Shown: positions 38,941 to 47,950, numbered from the stretch's first letter. The stretch is 64,000 nucleotides of DNA from Nakamurella alba (GCF_009707545.1 NZ_WLYK01000009.1:62001-126000); one strand, 5' to 3'. The notes: generated from the sequence alone by a model not told the origin. Made by a program: numbers and translations.

Positions 38941-39564
38941 ATGCCGCAGTTCGTGGCCAACGGCAAGAGGATCGTCGACGTCCACCTGCAGGGCGACTCG
39001 TTCCGCGCCCGGGCCGGATCGATGGTCGCCTACCAGGGCACCGTCGCCTTCAAGCGTGCCCCCATCGGCGGCGGGGAAGGGATCCGCGGTGCGATGAAGC
39101 GCGGCCTGGCCGGTGAAGGGCTGGAGCTGATGGAATGCACCGGGCACGGCGTCGTCCACCTGGCCGTCGACGCCGCCTACGTCGAGATCGTGCAGCTGAC
39201 CGGGGACAAGCTCATGGTCGAGTCGTCCTCGCTACTGGCCTACGACACCCACCTGACCACCGGGATCGCCTTCCACGGCCTGCGCGGTCTGTCCGGCGGG
39301 CAGGGCGTGGCCACCACGACCATCAGCGGAGCGGGCACCATCGCCCTGCTGTCCTTCGGCGGACCGCTGGTGGCGCTGCAGGTCTCGCCGCAGCACCCGC
39401 TCACCGTCGATCCGGACGCCTACGTCGGACACCTCGGCAACCTGCAGCAGACCTTCGTCACGGACATCAGCTGGCGGATGATGATCGGCCAGGGCAGCGG
39501 CGAGGCCTTCTCGCTCCACTTCACCGGTACCGGAGTCGTGTGGATCCAGCCGGAGGAGCGCTGA
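38941..39564 (+). CDS. AIM24 family protein (first of three)
   Basis: A 207-residue beta-rich protein of the AIM24/TIGR00266 family, function unknown; the yeast founder is a mitochondrial inner-membrane protein. SFRARAGSMVAYQGTVAF at the N-terminus, LLAYDTHLTTG in the middle and HFTGTGVVWIQPEE at the end are family features. GGAGGGA stands before the ATG. Stop and next start overlap by one base (TGATG), so the three paralogues are translationally coupled. No signal peptide or membrane segment is seen. Confidence 0.85.
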   Translation: MPQFVANGKRIVDVHLQGDSFRARAGSMVAYQGTVAFKRAPIGGGEGIRGAMKRGLAGEGLELMECTGHGVVHLAVDAAYVEIVQLTGDKLMVESSSLLAYDTHLTTGIAFHGLRGLSGGQGVATTTISGAGTIALLSFGGPLVALQVSPQHPLTVDPDAYVGHLGNLQQTFVTDISWRMMIGQGSGEAFSLHFTGTGVVWIQPEER

Positions 39565-40211
39565 TGTTCGACCCGGTGAACTCCAAGGTGGTCCGCGGCG
39601 AGCTCGGGCCGGGCAAGGATGCCGTCGCCCGCCGCGGCGCGATGATCGCCTACCAGGGCGACGTGCTCTTCTCGCCGATCTTCCTGGGCGGCAACATGTC
39701 CGGCTTCGTCGGCCGACAGGTGAGCGGCGAGGACCAGGCGATGATGAAGGCCTCCGGCCGTGGGTCGATCTGGTACGGCTTCGGCGGCATGGACACCACG
39801 GTGCTGCGGCTCTCCGGCGAGTCGCTGACCACCGAATCGTCGCGGATCCTCTGCCACGAGCCGTCGCTGCACGCGTCGGTCGTCTCCGCCGCGCAGGCCG
39901 GCGGTGGCGGGGGCCTCCGCGGTGCCGCCCGGGGCGTGGTCTCCGGTCAGGGCTTCATGACCACCCAACTCACCGGGCACGGCATGGTGGTACTGCTGAG
40001 TCACGGCGGCACCATCGAGATCCCGGTCCAGGGCGGCGGTGTCACCGTCGACCCACAGGCCTACATCGCGCACCGCGGTCAGCTGCACCTGAAGCTGCAG
40101 GCGAAGGTCGGCTGGCGGGAGGCAGTCGGCCGCGGCAGCGGCGAGGCCATGCAGCTCGAGGTCACCGGTCACGGCAGCGTTCTCGTCCAGGCATCGGAGA
40201 AGAAGTTCTGA
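39564..40211 (+). CDS. AIM24 family protein (second of three)
   Basis: A 215-residue paralogue with AVARRGAMIAYQGDVLFSPIF, ESSRILCHEPSLHAS, GQGFMTTQLTGHGMVVLLS and the C-terminal EVTGHGSVLVQASE. A Gly-rich insertion around 110-125 distinguishes it from its neighbours. Start and stop overlap the flanking AIM24 genes by one base each. Probably part of a mixed complex with the other two products, since all are produced from one mRNA in sequence (inference). Confidence 0.85.
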   Translation: MFDPVNSKVVRGELGPGKDAVARRGAMIAYQGDVLFSPIFLGGNMSGFVGRQVSGEDQAMMKASGRGSIWYGFGGMDTTVLRLSGESLTTESSRILCHEPSLHASVVSAAQAGGGGGLRGAARGVVSGQGFMTTQLTGHGMVVLLSHGGTIEIPVQGGGVTVDPQAYIAHRGQLHLKLQAKVGWREAVGRGSGEAMQLEVTGHGSVLVQASEKKF

Positions 40212-40882
40212 TGGTCGCCACTCCCCTCGATCCGTCGACCCTCCCGTCGAACGACAACATCACGTCGTACTGCTACTGCATCGAGAACTCCGGCGAGTAC
40301 TTCCTGCAGAAGGGCGCGATGCTCGCCTACTACGGGCAGATGCGCTTCGAGAACCTGATGTCGTCCTCGGTCCCCAACATGGTGGCCAGGCAGTTCGGTT
40401 CGCCCACCGGGATGAACGAGTGGGTGCTCGCCCGCGGGCACGGGAAGCTCCTGCTGGGCCGCGGCGGGCTGGAGTTGAACTCGTACACCCTGGAGGACGG
40501 CAACCTGACGGTCCGGGCGAGGAACCTGCTCGGGTTCGACCCGACGTTGGAGCTGAAGCAGTCGATCATCCCGGGCTACCTGAACCTGATCGGGTCCGGC
40601 ACGTTCGTCGCCGGGTCGAACGGCCCGGTGATGTTCGCCGAGCCGCCGATCCGGGTCGACCCGCAGGCGCTGCTGGGCTGGTCGGACACCCCGACGCCGT
40701 GCGTGCACTTCGACACGAACTGGATGACCGGCCTGGTCAGCGGTGCGCAGGCGTTCTTCGGGCGGCGCAGCGGCGAGGAGGAGCAGTACGACTTCACCGG
40801 CTCCGGCACGGTGCTGATCCAGTCGTCGGAGATCGTCTCGTTCGCCGAGGAGATGGCCATCCAGCAGACCCTGCGGCGCTGA
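40211..40882 (+). CDS. AIM24 family protein (third of three)
   Basis: A 223-residue, more divergent paralogue: NSGEYFLQKGAMLAYYGQMRFENL, a central NLLGFDPTLELKQSI and a C-terminal FTGSGTVLIQSSEIVSFAEEM. It has two unusual Cys residues near the N-terminus (SYCYCIEN). One-base overlap with the preceding AIM24 gene. The unit ends here; the next gene starts 55 bp later from its own promoter-like sequence. Confidence 0.85.
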   Translation: MVATPLDPSTLPSNDNITSYCYCIENSGEYFLQKGAMLAYYGQMRFENLMSSSVPNMVARQFGSPTGMNEWVLARGHGKLLLGRGGLELNSYTLEDGNLTVRARNLLGFDPTLELKQSIIPGYLNLIGSGTFVAGSNGPVMFAEPPIRVDPQALLGWSDTPTPCVHFDTNWMTGLVSGAQAFFGRRSGEEEQYDFTGSGTVLIQSSEIVSFAEEMAIQQTLRR

Positions 40883-40937
40883 GGGATCTCCTCCGTTCCG
40901 GCCCGGGACCACCCGTCCGGCGGATACGGTCCGCTGC

Positions 40938-41657
40938 ATGGCACGGACTTCCGGTGGATGGACGCGAGGCGCTGCGGCGATCGGCGCGATGACGGTGATC
41001 GGGCTGCTGGCCGGCTGCACCTCGGGCGGCAGCAGCGCACGGTCGACGGTGACGACCACGGTGGAGCAGACCCGGACGACCGCGGTCACGGTCACCGTCA
41101 CCACCTCTTCGTCGATCCGCACCCCGCCGCCGCCGAGCACCACGCCGACAGTCGGACCGGGCACCGAACTGGGCGCCCAGGACGCCGACATGCAGTACGG
41201 TGCAGCGGTTCTCAACCCACTGCAGCCGTGCGAGGTACTCGACCCGGATGCCGGCGACCTGGTCGACCTGCCGCTGGAGCCGAGCGATTCCACCCCGAAC
41301 AGCTGCGTCGCCTTCGACGACGGCAAGGGTTTCGGCGTGAAGGTGGAGGTCGGCGACATGGCCGATGCGATCGACACGGTCAAGCGGTGCTTCTACGCCG
41401 ACGACGACCAGGACCAGTGCGACCTGCCGGACATCATCGACGACTACGACGCCCGCACCTTCGTCCGCGACGGCGTCACGGTGATCACCGAGGACGTGAT
41501 CAACGGTGACGACGGGTACCTCGGCGCGAACGTGGCCGCGGCGAAGAACGCCTGGGTGCAGATCACCGTGCACTTCGACGGCGGGCTGACCCCGGTGACC
41601 GACAAGATCCGGATGCAGCTGGTCGATCAGGTGATCGCACACTCGAAGGGCGCATGA
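40938..41657 (+). CDS. Secreted lipoprotein of unknown function
   Basis: A 239-residue lipoprotein: hydrophobic signal and lipobox LLAGC with Cys27, a 50-residue Thr/Ser/Pro linker, then an acidic domain (about 80-235) with LNPLQPCEVLDP, VDLPLEPSDSTPNSC and RCFYADDDQDQCDLP. This Cys-containing, acidic domain resembles unnamed actinobacterial DUF3558-like lipoproteins, but I cannot assign it firmly. TACGGT at 40925-40930, 7 nt before the ATG with no ribosome binding site, suggests a leaderless mRNA. Confidence 0.7.
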   Translation: MARTSGGWTRGAAAIGAMTVIGLLAGCTSGGSSARSTVTTTVEQTRTTAVTVTVTTSSSIRTPPPPSTTPTVGPGTELGAQDADMQYGAAVLNPLQPCEVLDPDAGDLVDLPLEPSDSTPNSCVAFDDGKGFGVKVEVGDMADAIDTVKRCFYADDDQDQCDLPDIIDDYDARTFVRDGVTVITEDVINGDDGYLGANVAAAKNAWVQITVHFDGGLTPVTDKIRMQLVDQVIAHSKGA

Positions 41658-41796
41658 GACCGGTGCACGGCCGGGGAGCTTGATGGGAGTCCTCGGGGAA
41701 ACCGGGGTACGGGAACCCGGCGCCGGGTACGGTCCGTTGGCAGAGCGGTGCCGGGTGTCCGGCACCTGAGGTGAGTACGCGTCGGGAAGGACCGTC

Positions 41797-42252
41797 ATGT
41801 CGTTCTGGAACCAGCTGAAGTCCAAGACCCAGGAGATGAACAGCTCCCTCAAGACGAAGGCGGGCCAGTTCAAGAACAAAGAGTTCGCCGCCGGCTCGAT
41901 GGCGATGTGCGCGCTGATCGCCGCCGCCGACGGCTCGATCGACCCGCAGGAGCGGCAGAAGACCGCCGCGCTGATCATGAGCAACGACGTGCTGTCGATC
42001 TTCCCGCCGGCCGAGCTGCAGCAGAAGTTCGACTTCTACTGCAGCAAGCTGGCCAGCGACTACGACTTCGGCAAGGTGGAGGCCATCGCCACCATCGGCA
42101 AGCTGAAGTCGAAGGCCGACCAGGCCCGCGCCGTGATCCAGATCGGCATCATCATCGGAGGCGCCGATGGCAACTTCGACGAGCACGAGCGTCGCGCTGT
42201 CAAGGAGGCCTGCTTCGCGGTGAACATCAACCCCGCGGAGTTCGATCTCTGA
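41797..42252 (+). CDS. TerB-family tellurite-resistance-like protein
   Basis: A 151-residue helical protein. GSMAMCALIAAADGSIDPQERQK and a second acidic helix IIIGGADGNFDEHERRAVKEACF are the two metal-binding-type repeats of TerB. GGAAGGA precedes the ATG. TerB proteins act with TerC and TerD in stress and membrane complexes; no TerC or TerD gene is nearby, but three AIM24 genes and a lipoprotein gene lie upstream on the same strand. A 139-bp gap before it holds no other gene. Confidence 0.85.
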   Translation: MSFWNQLKSKTQEMNSSLKTKAGQFKNKEFAAGSMAMCALIAAADGSIDPQERQKTAALIMSNDVLSIFPPAELQQKFDFYCSKLASDYDFGKVEAIATIGKLKSKADQARAVIQIGIIIGGADGNFDEHERRAVKEACFAVNINPAEFDL

Positions 42253-42268
42253 GGGTTCAGATGTCAGA

Positions 42269-42299
42269 GGGGTGCGGTGTCCTGTCGACACCGCACCCC
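42269..42299. terminator. Hairpin terminator between convergent TerB and radical SAM genes
   Basis: A perfect 13-bp stem (left arm 42269-42281, right arm 42287-42299) with a five-base loop CTGTC, 16 bp after the TerB gene stop and 30 bp before the stop of the convergent gene. Its symmetry lets it serve both strands; only a short TT follows on the plus strand. Confidence 0.7.
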
Positions 42300-42329
42300 T
42301 TCGTCGTTCCACCGAGCAGCATCGGACGG

Positions 42330-43421
42330 TCAGAACAGCGCCTGCTGCTCGGCCGGGGCCCGGTGATCCGGGGACCCGGAGGGTGTGGTGCCGGGCATCG
42401 CACCCTCCGGGAAGGACTCCCCCTCCGCGCCCGGCACGCCGCGTAGCGCGTCGTCGCCGGACCTGGTGATGCCCACCCGGCGGCGGGCGCGCCGGACCCG
42501 TTCGGCCAGCTCGGCCCGGTAGCCGGCGTCCGCGTTTGCACCGCGCCGGTAGAGCCCCTCGTAGGCCGGCACCAGCTCCGGGTGCTGCTCGGCGAGCCAG
42601 CGCAGGAACCACTCCCGCGCCCCGGGACGCAGGTGCAGCGCGAACCCGGTGACGCCGGTCGCGCCGGCCTCCTTGAGATCGGCCATCACCTCGGTGATCT
42701 GCTGCTCGGAATCCGTCAGGTACGGCAGCAGCGGCGCGACCAGCACCCCGCACGGCAGCCCGGCATCGGTGATCCGGCGGACCAACTGCAGCCGGGCCGT
42801 CGGCGACGGCGTCCCCGGCTCGAGCAGCTGCTGCAGCTCCTTGTCGACCAACGCCAGTGACACCCCGATCCCCACCGGCACTCTCGTGGCGGCTTCGGCC
42901 AGCAGCGGTAGGTCGCGGCTGAGCACGGTGCCCTTGGTGAGGATCGAGAACGGCGTCCGGTGGGCGACCAGCGTCTCGATGATCCCGGGCATGAGCGCAT
43001 AGCGTCCCTCCGCCCGCTGGTACGGATCGGTGTTGGTGCCCATCGCGACCTGCTCCCGCCGCCAGGACGGAGCCGCCAGCTGCTTGCCCAGCACCTGCGC
43101 GATGTTCGTCTTGACGACGATCTCGGTGTCGAAGTCGTGTCCGGCATCGAACTCCAGGTAGGTGTGCGTGTTCCGGGCGAAGCAGTAGACGCAGGCGTGG
43201 GTGCAGCCGCGGTACGGGTTCACCGTCCAGGAGAACGGCATCGGACCGCGGATCCGGTTCAGCACGCTGCGGGCCACCACCTCGTGGAAGGTGACGCCGG
43301 CGAACTCCGGCGTCCGCACCGAGCGGACCAACCCGCCGAGCCGGCCCAGGCCGGGCAACGCCGACGGATCCTCACCGAGCAGACTCTGCCGTTCCCACCG
43401 CACCCGGACATTCGAACACAT
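42330..43421 (-). CDS. Radical SAM protein, Rv2578c family
   Basis: A 363-residue radical SAM enzyme, the actinobacterial SplB-like Rv2578c family of unknown substrate. GCTHACVYCFAR has the CxxxCxxC motif for the 4Fe-4S cluster; EQVAMGTNTDPYQRAEGRYALM and SILTKGTVLSRDLPLL follow as in spore photoproduct lyase relatives. The last 70 residues are polar and probably disordered. Start uncertain: family members often begin at the MRW-like VRWERQ, which here would be GTG at 43403; the ATG at 43421 is also without a clear ribosome binding site. Confidence 0.85.
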   Translation of the reverse strand: MCSNVRVRWERQSLLGEDPSALPGLGRLGGLVRSVRTPEFAGVTFHEVVARSVLNRIRGPMPFSWTVNPYRGCTHACVYCFARNTHTYLEFDAGHDFDTEIVVKTNIAQVLGKQLAAPSWRREQVAMGTNTDPYQRAEGRYALMPGIIETLVAHRTPFSILTKGTVLSRDLPLLAEAATRVPVGIGVSLALVDKELQQLLEPGTPSPTARLQLVRRITDAGLPCGVLVAPLLPYLTDSEQQITEVMADLKEAGATGVTGFALHLRPGAREWFLRWLAEQHPELVPAYEGLYRRGANADAGYRAELAERVRRARRRVGITRSGDDALRGVPGAEGESFPEGAMPGTTPSGSPDHRAPAEQQALF

Positions 43422-43448
43422 GTCCAGGCGCGGTGTCGAGCGGTGCGG

Positions 43449-44240
43449 TCAGCAGGTGACCTGGACCTGGAAGTAGTAGTCGACCTGGTTGCCGTTGTAG
43501 TTGGTCATCTGGATGTAGATGTACTTGTCGTCGACGTAGGCGGACACGTTGTACGCGTAGTAGTACGAGCTGACGATCGGGGTGCAACCGTTGAGCGACC
43601 GGTTGGCCTGGACGACGTAGTAGCCGGTCGAGCCGTGCGAGTAGGGCGAGAGTGTGCCGTTGCCGTTGAACAGGTTGCCGGCCGTGGTGAAGGTCCCGTA
43701 GATCTGCGGGGCGTAGTAGCCGGTGACGTCGACCGTCACGTCGGTGGTGCCCGCATAGTTCTTGATCGCCAGGTTCTTCCCGGCGGCGGGGTTCACCGCG
43801 AGCGTGACGCCGCTGCCGTTCGACGTCCCGGAGTACTGGACCAGGCTCGCGCCCGGTTCGGACTGGCCGGTGGGCCAGGCCCGGAGCCAGCCGGTGCCGG
43901 CCGGGTCCACCGCGGTGATCACCGCGGCGATCGCAGTGGTGCCGACCGGGATCCCGCAGCCGCCCGACTTCCCGCCCTGCGGCGCGAAACCCGTAGTGCC
44001 GCTGGCGTAGTAGGTCCGGGAGACCTGCGATCCGAACGGGGTGCCACCCCCGATCCGGGTGTCGACGATCCGGCACGGGGCGATCGGGGTGAGCACCGCC
44101 CCCTGCTGCGTCGCGGTGGCCAGCGTGGCTGCCGGCGGTGGAGGCGGTGGCGCGTCGTCGGCGGAGGCGCCGGTCCCCGCCACCCACGCCCCGGCCAGCA
44201 GGGCCAGCGCGGCAACACCGATCACGGACAGACGGTTCAT
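43449..44240 (-). CDS. Secreted beta-rich protein of unknown function
   Basis: A 263-residue exported protein: signal peptide (MNRLSVIGVAALALLAGAWV, cleavage likely after GTGASA), a short poly-Pro stretch, then one domain with TPIAPCRIVDTR, CGIPVGTTAIAAVITAVDP and VTVDVTGYYAP, a pattern that recurs in actinobacterial and other secreted adhesin-like proteins. The C-terminal 80 residues are rich in Tyr, Asn, Ser and Thr, as in surface or carbohydrate-binding modules, and end in Cys. AGGAGT precedes the ATG. I do not know a function; cell-surface or matrix binding is a guess. Confidence 0.75.
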   Translation of the reverse strand: MNRLSVIGVAALALLAGAWVAGTGASADDAPPPPPPAATLATATQQGAVLTPIAPCRIVDTRIGGGTPFGSQVSRTYYASGTTGFAPQGGKSGGCGIPVGTTAIAAVITAVDPAGTGWLRAWPTGQSEPGASLVQYSGTSNGSGVTLAVNPAAGKNLAIKNYAGTTDVTVDVTGYYAPQIYGTFTTAGNLFNGNGTLSPYSHGSTGYYVVQANRSLNGCTPIVSSYYYAYNVSAYVDDKYIYIQMTNYNGNQVDYYFQVQVTC

Positions 44241-44355
44241 GGTGACTCCTGGTGGCAGGAGAGGGATCTCACGTCCCTCGGGGCACCTGGGAGCATGGCA
44301 CCGGCGACCAGCGCGGTCGAGCCGCCGAAAGAGGTCCGGCACACCCCGTTCGGGT

Positions 44356-45582
44356 TCAGCCGGCGTGCGCCCGGGCCAGCCGGGCCACCGCCTCGTCCAG
44401 CCGGTCCTCCGGCACCGAGGCGAAGCAGAAGCGGGCGCTGTCGCGGTTGCCGCCGGTGGTGGAGAAGGCCGGGCCGGGCACGAACGCCACTCCCTCGGCG
44501 AGCGCCCGCTGCAGCAGCGGCGTGGTGTCGGTGCCGTCGGTGAACCGGGCCCAGGCGAACATGCCGCCGGCCGGGGAGTTGACCTCGACCGCGTCACCGA
44601 AGGTCTGTTGCAGGGCCGTCACGAGGTGCCCGGCGCGGCCCGCGTACAGCCGGCGCACGCCGGCGACATGCACGGCCAGTCGGTCGGTCTCGGCAGCGGC
44701 CCGGTGCAGCATCAACTGCGCCAGCGTGGAGGTGTGCAGGTCGGTCGCCTGCTTGGCCTTCGCGGCCGCGGCCAGCACCTCGACCGGCCCGGTCATCCAA
44801 CCGACCCGCAGTCCGGGTGCCAGAATCTTGGAGAAGGTGCCGAGCCGGACCACCCGGTCGGTGTACGCCGCGATCGGCGCCGGCGCCGACCCGTCGAAGG
44901 AGAGCTCGCGGTAGGCGTCGTCCTCGACCACCAGGAACCCGAACTCGTCGGCCAGCGCCGCCACGTGCCGGCGTCGGTCGTCGGCGAGCGTGCTGCCGGC
45001 CGGGTTGTGGAAGGTCGGCGTCAGATAGACGAACTTGGGGCGCAGACCGGCACGCAGCGCCTGCTCGAGCAGATCGGTGCGCATGCCGGCGGCGTCCTGC
45101 GGGATCGCCGCCAGCCGGACGTCGGCCAGCGCGAAGGACTGCAGCGCGCCGACGTACGCGGGGTCCTCCACCACCACGTCGTCACCCGGGTCGAGCAGCA
45201 CCTTGCCGAGCAGGTCCAGTGCCTGCTGCGAACCGGTGTTGACGATCACCTCGTCCGGACCGACATATCGTCCCCGCCATGCGGTCTCCCACTGCGCGAT
45301 GACCGCTCGCAGACCCTGGTGACCCTCGGTGGTCGAGTACTGCAGGGCGCCGGGGGCGGTCATCACCTCGGCGGCGGTGTCCGCCAGCCAGCGGGCCGGC
45401 ATGGCCGACTCGTCGGGGAGACCACCTGCCAGCGAGAGGATCTCGGGGCGGGAGGTGACAGCGAGCAGGTCCCGGATGGCCGAGGACTGCAGGTCGGAGA
45501 TCCGGCGGCTGAGAAGGTCGCCCACTCCACGAGCGGGTAGCGCTGCCACGGTGAGCGCAGTAGCGCTATCCGTTGCTGTCAT
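44356..45582 (-). CDS. PLP-dependent aminotransferase, class I/II (2-aminoadipate/valine type)
   Basis: A 408-residue aminotransferase. SLAGGLPDESAMPARWLADTA at the start, NTGSQQALDLLGKVLLDPGD, TPTFHNPAGSTL, VVEDDAYRELSFDG (the D and Y that hold PLP) and the Schiff-base Lys in GTFSKILAPGLRVGW mark the LysN/MocR-like group that acts on 2-aminoadipate, valine or kynurenine. It is divergent from an acyltransferase gene. TATCGT at 45588-45593, 5 nt before the ATG with no ribosome binding site, suggests leaderless translation; the same GCTATCGTC precedes the MocR gene. Confidence 0.87.
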   Translation of the reverse strand: MTATDSATALTVAALPARGVGDLLSRRISDLQSSAIRDLLAVTSRPEILSLAGGLPDESAMPARWLADTAAEVMTAPGALQYSTTEGHQGLRAVIAQWETAWRGRYVGPDEVIVNTGSQQALDLLGKVLLDPGDDVVVEDPAYVGALQSFALADVRLAAIPQDAAGMRTDLLEQALRAGLRPKFVYLTPTFHNPAGSTLADDRRRHVAALADEFGFLVVEDDAYRELSFDGSAPAPIAAYTDRVVRLGTFSKILAPGLRVGWMTGPVEVLAAAAKAKQATDLHTSTLAQLMLHRAAAETDRLAVHVAGVRRLYAGRAGHLVTALQQTFGDAVEVNSPAGGMFAWARFTDGTDTTPLLQRALAEGVAFVPGPAFSTTGGNRDSARFCFASVPEDRLDEAVARLARAHAG

Positions 45583-45641
45583 GTTCGACGATAGCACTTC
45601 GGTCGGGTCCGACTCGACCGGATTTCGGTGTTGGATGAGGT

Positions 45642-46478
45642 GTGAGCCTGCGATCGACCGTGACCTCTGCCCGATCACGAGTGACCGGCGCGGCGGCCCG
45701 GGTGCTGACCCGGGACGACCGCCTCTACCGCGGCGTCGTGGCGTTCGTCCGGTTCCTCTTCCGGCTGCTGCGCCTCCGCTTCGACATGCGGGACGCGGAC
45801 CGCATCCCGGCCTCCGGCGGGGCGGTGCTGTGCTGCAACCACATCGGGTTCATGGACTTCACCTTCGTCGGCCTGGCCGCCACCCGGCACCGCCGACTGG
45901 TCCGGTTCATGTGCCGGCAGGGCGTGTTCACCAACAAGCTCACCGGCCCGCTGATGCGCGGCATGCGGCACATCCCGGTCGACCGCACGAACGGCACCGC
46001 AGCCGCGCGTACCGCACTGGACCTCCTGGCCCGGGGCGAACTGGTCGGCATCTTCCCGGAGGGGACCATCTCCCGGTCCTGGACGCTGAAGCCGTTCCGG
46101 CAGGGGGCCGCGGTGCTCGCCGTCGCCCGGCAGGTCCCGCTGGTCCCGATCATCATCTGGGGCGGCCACCGCATGATCACCGTCGACGGGCACCGCAGCC
46201 TGCGCCCGCGCCTGCCGGTGAGCATCCGGGTCGGCGAACCCATCGAGCCGACGGAGCAATGGGCACAGGTCCGCGGCCGGGCCCGCACCGCGCTGGTGGT
46301 CGAGGTGGAGGCGGAGCTCCGGGCCCGCATGCAGGAGCTGCTGGACCGCACCCAGCGGGAGTACCCGGAACGGCCCCGGAACGAGAAGGACCGGTGGTGG
46401 CAGCCGCGACACCTGGGCGGTTCGGCGCCGACACCGGAGGAGGCTGCGGTGATCGACGCGGAGCGCATGCTGGACTGA
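45642..46478 (+). CDS. 1-acyl-sn-glycerol-3-phosphate acyltransferase (PlsC family)
   Basis: Transfers an acyl chain to lysophosphatidate or a related lipid at the membrane. The 278 residues have NHIGFMDF with His67-x4-Asp72, the catalytic pair, then VFTNKLTGPLMRGMRHIPVDR and FPEGTIS at about 138-144, the substrate-binding block. The C-terminal 40 residues are basic and polar. GTG start with GAGG just upstream. It stands between the aminotransferase and MocR genes but is functionally unrelated in appearance. Confidence 0.87.
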   Translation: MSLRSTVTSARSRVTGAAARVLTRDDRLYRGVVAFVRFLFRLLRLRFDMRDADRIPASGGAVLCCNHIGFMDFTFVGLAATRHRRLVRFMCRQGVFTNKLTGPLMRGMRHIPVDRTNGTAAARTALDLLARGELVGIFPEGTISRSWTLKPFRQGAAVLAVARQVPLVPIIIWGGHRMITVDGHRSLRPRLPVSIRVGEPIEPTEQWAQVRGRARTALVVEVEAELRARMQELLDRTQREYPERPRNEKDRWWQPRHLGGSAPTPEEAAVIDAERMLD

Positions 46479-46506
46479 GTGCGATCGACCGCTATCGTCT
46501 GTGCAC

Positions 46507-47916
46507 ATGGTGACCAGTAGCGCTGCCCGGGTGCGGGCCGATCTGCTGCCACTGCTCGGATCGCTGGGGCCGGGCGGCCGGTTGCCCGCCTCGCGCGCGT
46601 TGGTGGCGAAGCTCGGGGTCAGCGCCACCACGGTGCAGCAGGCGCTGGCCGCCCTGGTCGCCGAGGGGCTGGTGGAGACCCGGCCGGGGGCGGGCACCTT
46701 CGTCGCCGCCCGCCCTGACGCTGCGGAGCACGAACGGCCCGACACCGGTTGGCAGGACGTGACCCTCAGCGCCAGCCTGGTGCAGACGGCCGGCCTGGAC
46801 GAGATGCTCCGCTCCCCCACCGGCGACGGGATCCTGCCGATGGCAGTGGGTTTCGTCGCCACCGAGCTGCAGGCCGATCTCCGGCTGCCGGCGGCGCTGG
46901 CCCGGGCCGCGCGACGCCCGGGCGGCTGGCTGCGGCCGCCGGTGGCCGGCATCCCGCAGTTGCGGTCCTGGTTCGCCGGACAGCTCGGCGCCGAGGCCGA
47001 GGACGTCATCATCACCCCGGGCGGTCAGGCGGCGCTGTCAACGGTGATCCGGGCGGTGGTGCCGGCCGGCGAGTCGATGCTCTTCGCGACGCCCAGCTAT
47101 CCCGGGGCGCTGGCCGTGGCCCGGAGCCACGGGCTGGTGCCGGTCCCGGTGCCGGAGGACGAGGACGGCGTCCGGCCCGATCTGCTGGAACGCGCCGCCG
47201 CCCGCACCCGGGCCCGACTGGTGTACCTGCAGCCGACGTTCGGCAACCCGACCGGCACCGGCCTGGCCCACCACCGGCGGGCGGAGATCCTCGACATCGC
47301 CCACCGGCACGGCATGTTCGTGGTGGAGGACGACTGGGCGCGTTGGCTCGGCCACGGCGCCCCGGTCCCGCCGCCGCTGTACGCGGACGACCGGCACGGT
47401 CATGTCATCACGGTGAACTCGCTGACCAAGGTCGTCGCGCCCAGCCTGCGGGTCGGGGCGATCACCGCGCGCGGTCAGGTGGCGGCGCGGATCGCGGCGC
47501 TGCGGATGGTCGACGACCTGTTCGTCTCCGGCCCGCTGCAGGAAGCGGCCGTGGAGGTGGTGACCGCTCCGGGTTGGGCGGTCTACTGCCGCCGGCTGTC
47601 CCGGCTGCTCGGTGCCCGGGCCGCGGCACTGTCCTCCGAGCTGCGTGCGCAGCTGCCGGAGTTGCCGTTCCGGCCACCGAAGGGCGGCACGTCGCTCTGG
47701 CTCGGGCTACCCACCGGTGTCGACGACGCCGCTGTGGCCCGGCGAGCCCTGGCACACGGGGTCACCGTGACCGCCGGGCGGCATCACCTGGCCGGGGACC
47801 AGCCCGAGACCTGGCTCCGGCTCTCGTATTCCGGGCTGCCGGAGGCCGACTACCCGGAGGCGGTACGACGACTGGCCCGCGCCGTCGCCGATGTCTCGGC
47901 GGGCGCGGGCCAGTGA
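46507..47916 (+). CDS. MocR-type regulator (GntR DNA-binding domain fused to aminotransferase-like domain)
   Basis: A 469-residue regulator. Residues 5-65 form a GntR winged helix (LPASRALVAKLGVSATTVQQALAALVAEGLV), followed by a fold-type I PLP domain with TPGGQAALSTVI, QPTFGNPTGTGL, VVEDDWARWLG and a PLP-binding Lys in NSLTKVVAPSLRVG. MocR proteins use PLP as effector and often control a nearby aminotransferase gene. It lies 0.9 kb from the aminotransferase gene, with the same GCTATCGTC in front of both. TATCGT at 46493-46498, 8 nt before the ATG, points to a leaderless mRNA. Confidence 0.86.
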   Translation: MVTSSAARVRADLLPLLGSLGPGGRLPASRALVAKLGVSATTVQQALAALVAEGLVETRPGAGTFVAARPDAAEHERPDTGWQDVTLSASLVQTAGLDEMLRSPTGDGILPMAVGFVATELQADLRLPAALARAARRPGGWLRPPVAGIPQLRSWFAGQLGAEAEDVIITPGGQAALSTVIRAVVPAGESMLFATPSYPGALAVARSHGLVPVPVPEDEDGVRPDLLERAAARTRARLVYLQPTFGNPTGTGLAHHRRAEILDIAHRHGMFVVEDDWARWLGHGAPVPPPLYADDRHGHVITVNSLTKVVAPSLRVGAITARGQVAARIAALRMVDDLFVSGPLQEAAVEVVTAPGWAVYCRRLSRLLGARAAALSSELRAQLPELPFRPPKGGTSLWLGLPTGVDDAAVARRALAHGVTVTAGRHHLAGDQPETWLRLSYSGLPEADYPEAVRRLARAVADVSAGAGQ

Positions 47917-47950
47917 GTCCTGCTGTGGTGCCGTACTGCTGACCGGAGTG

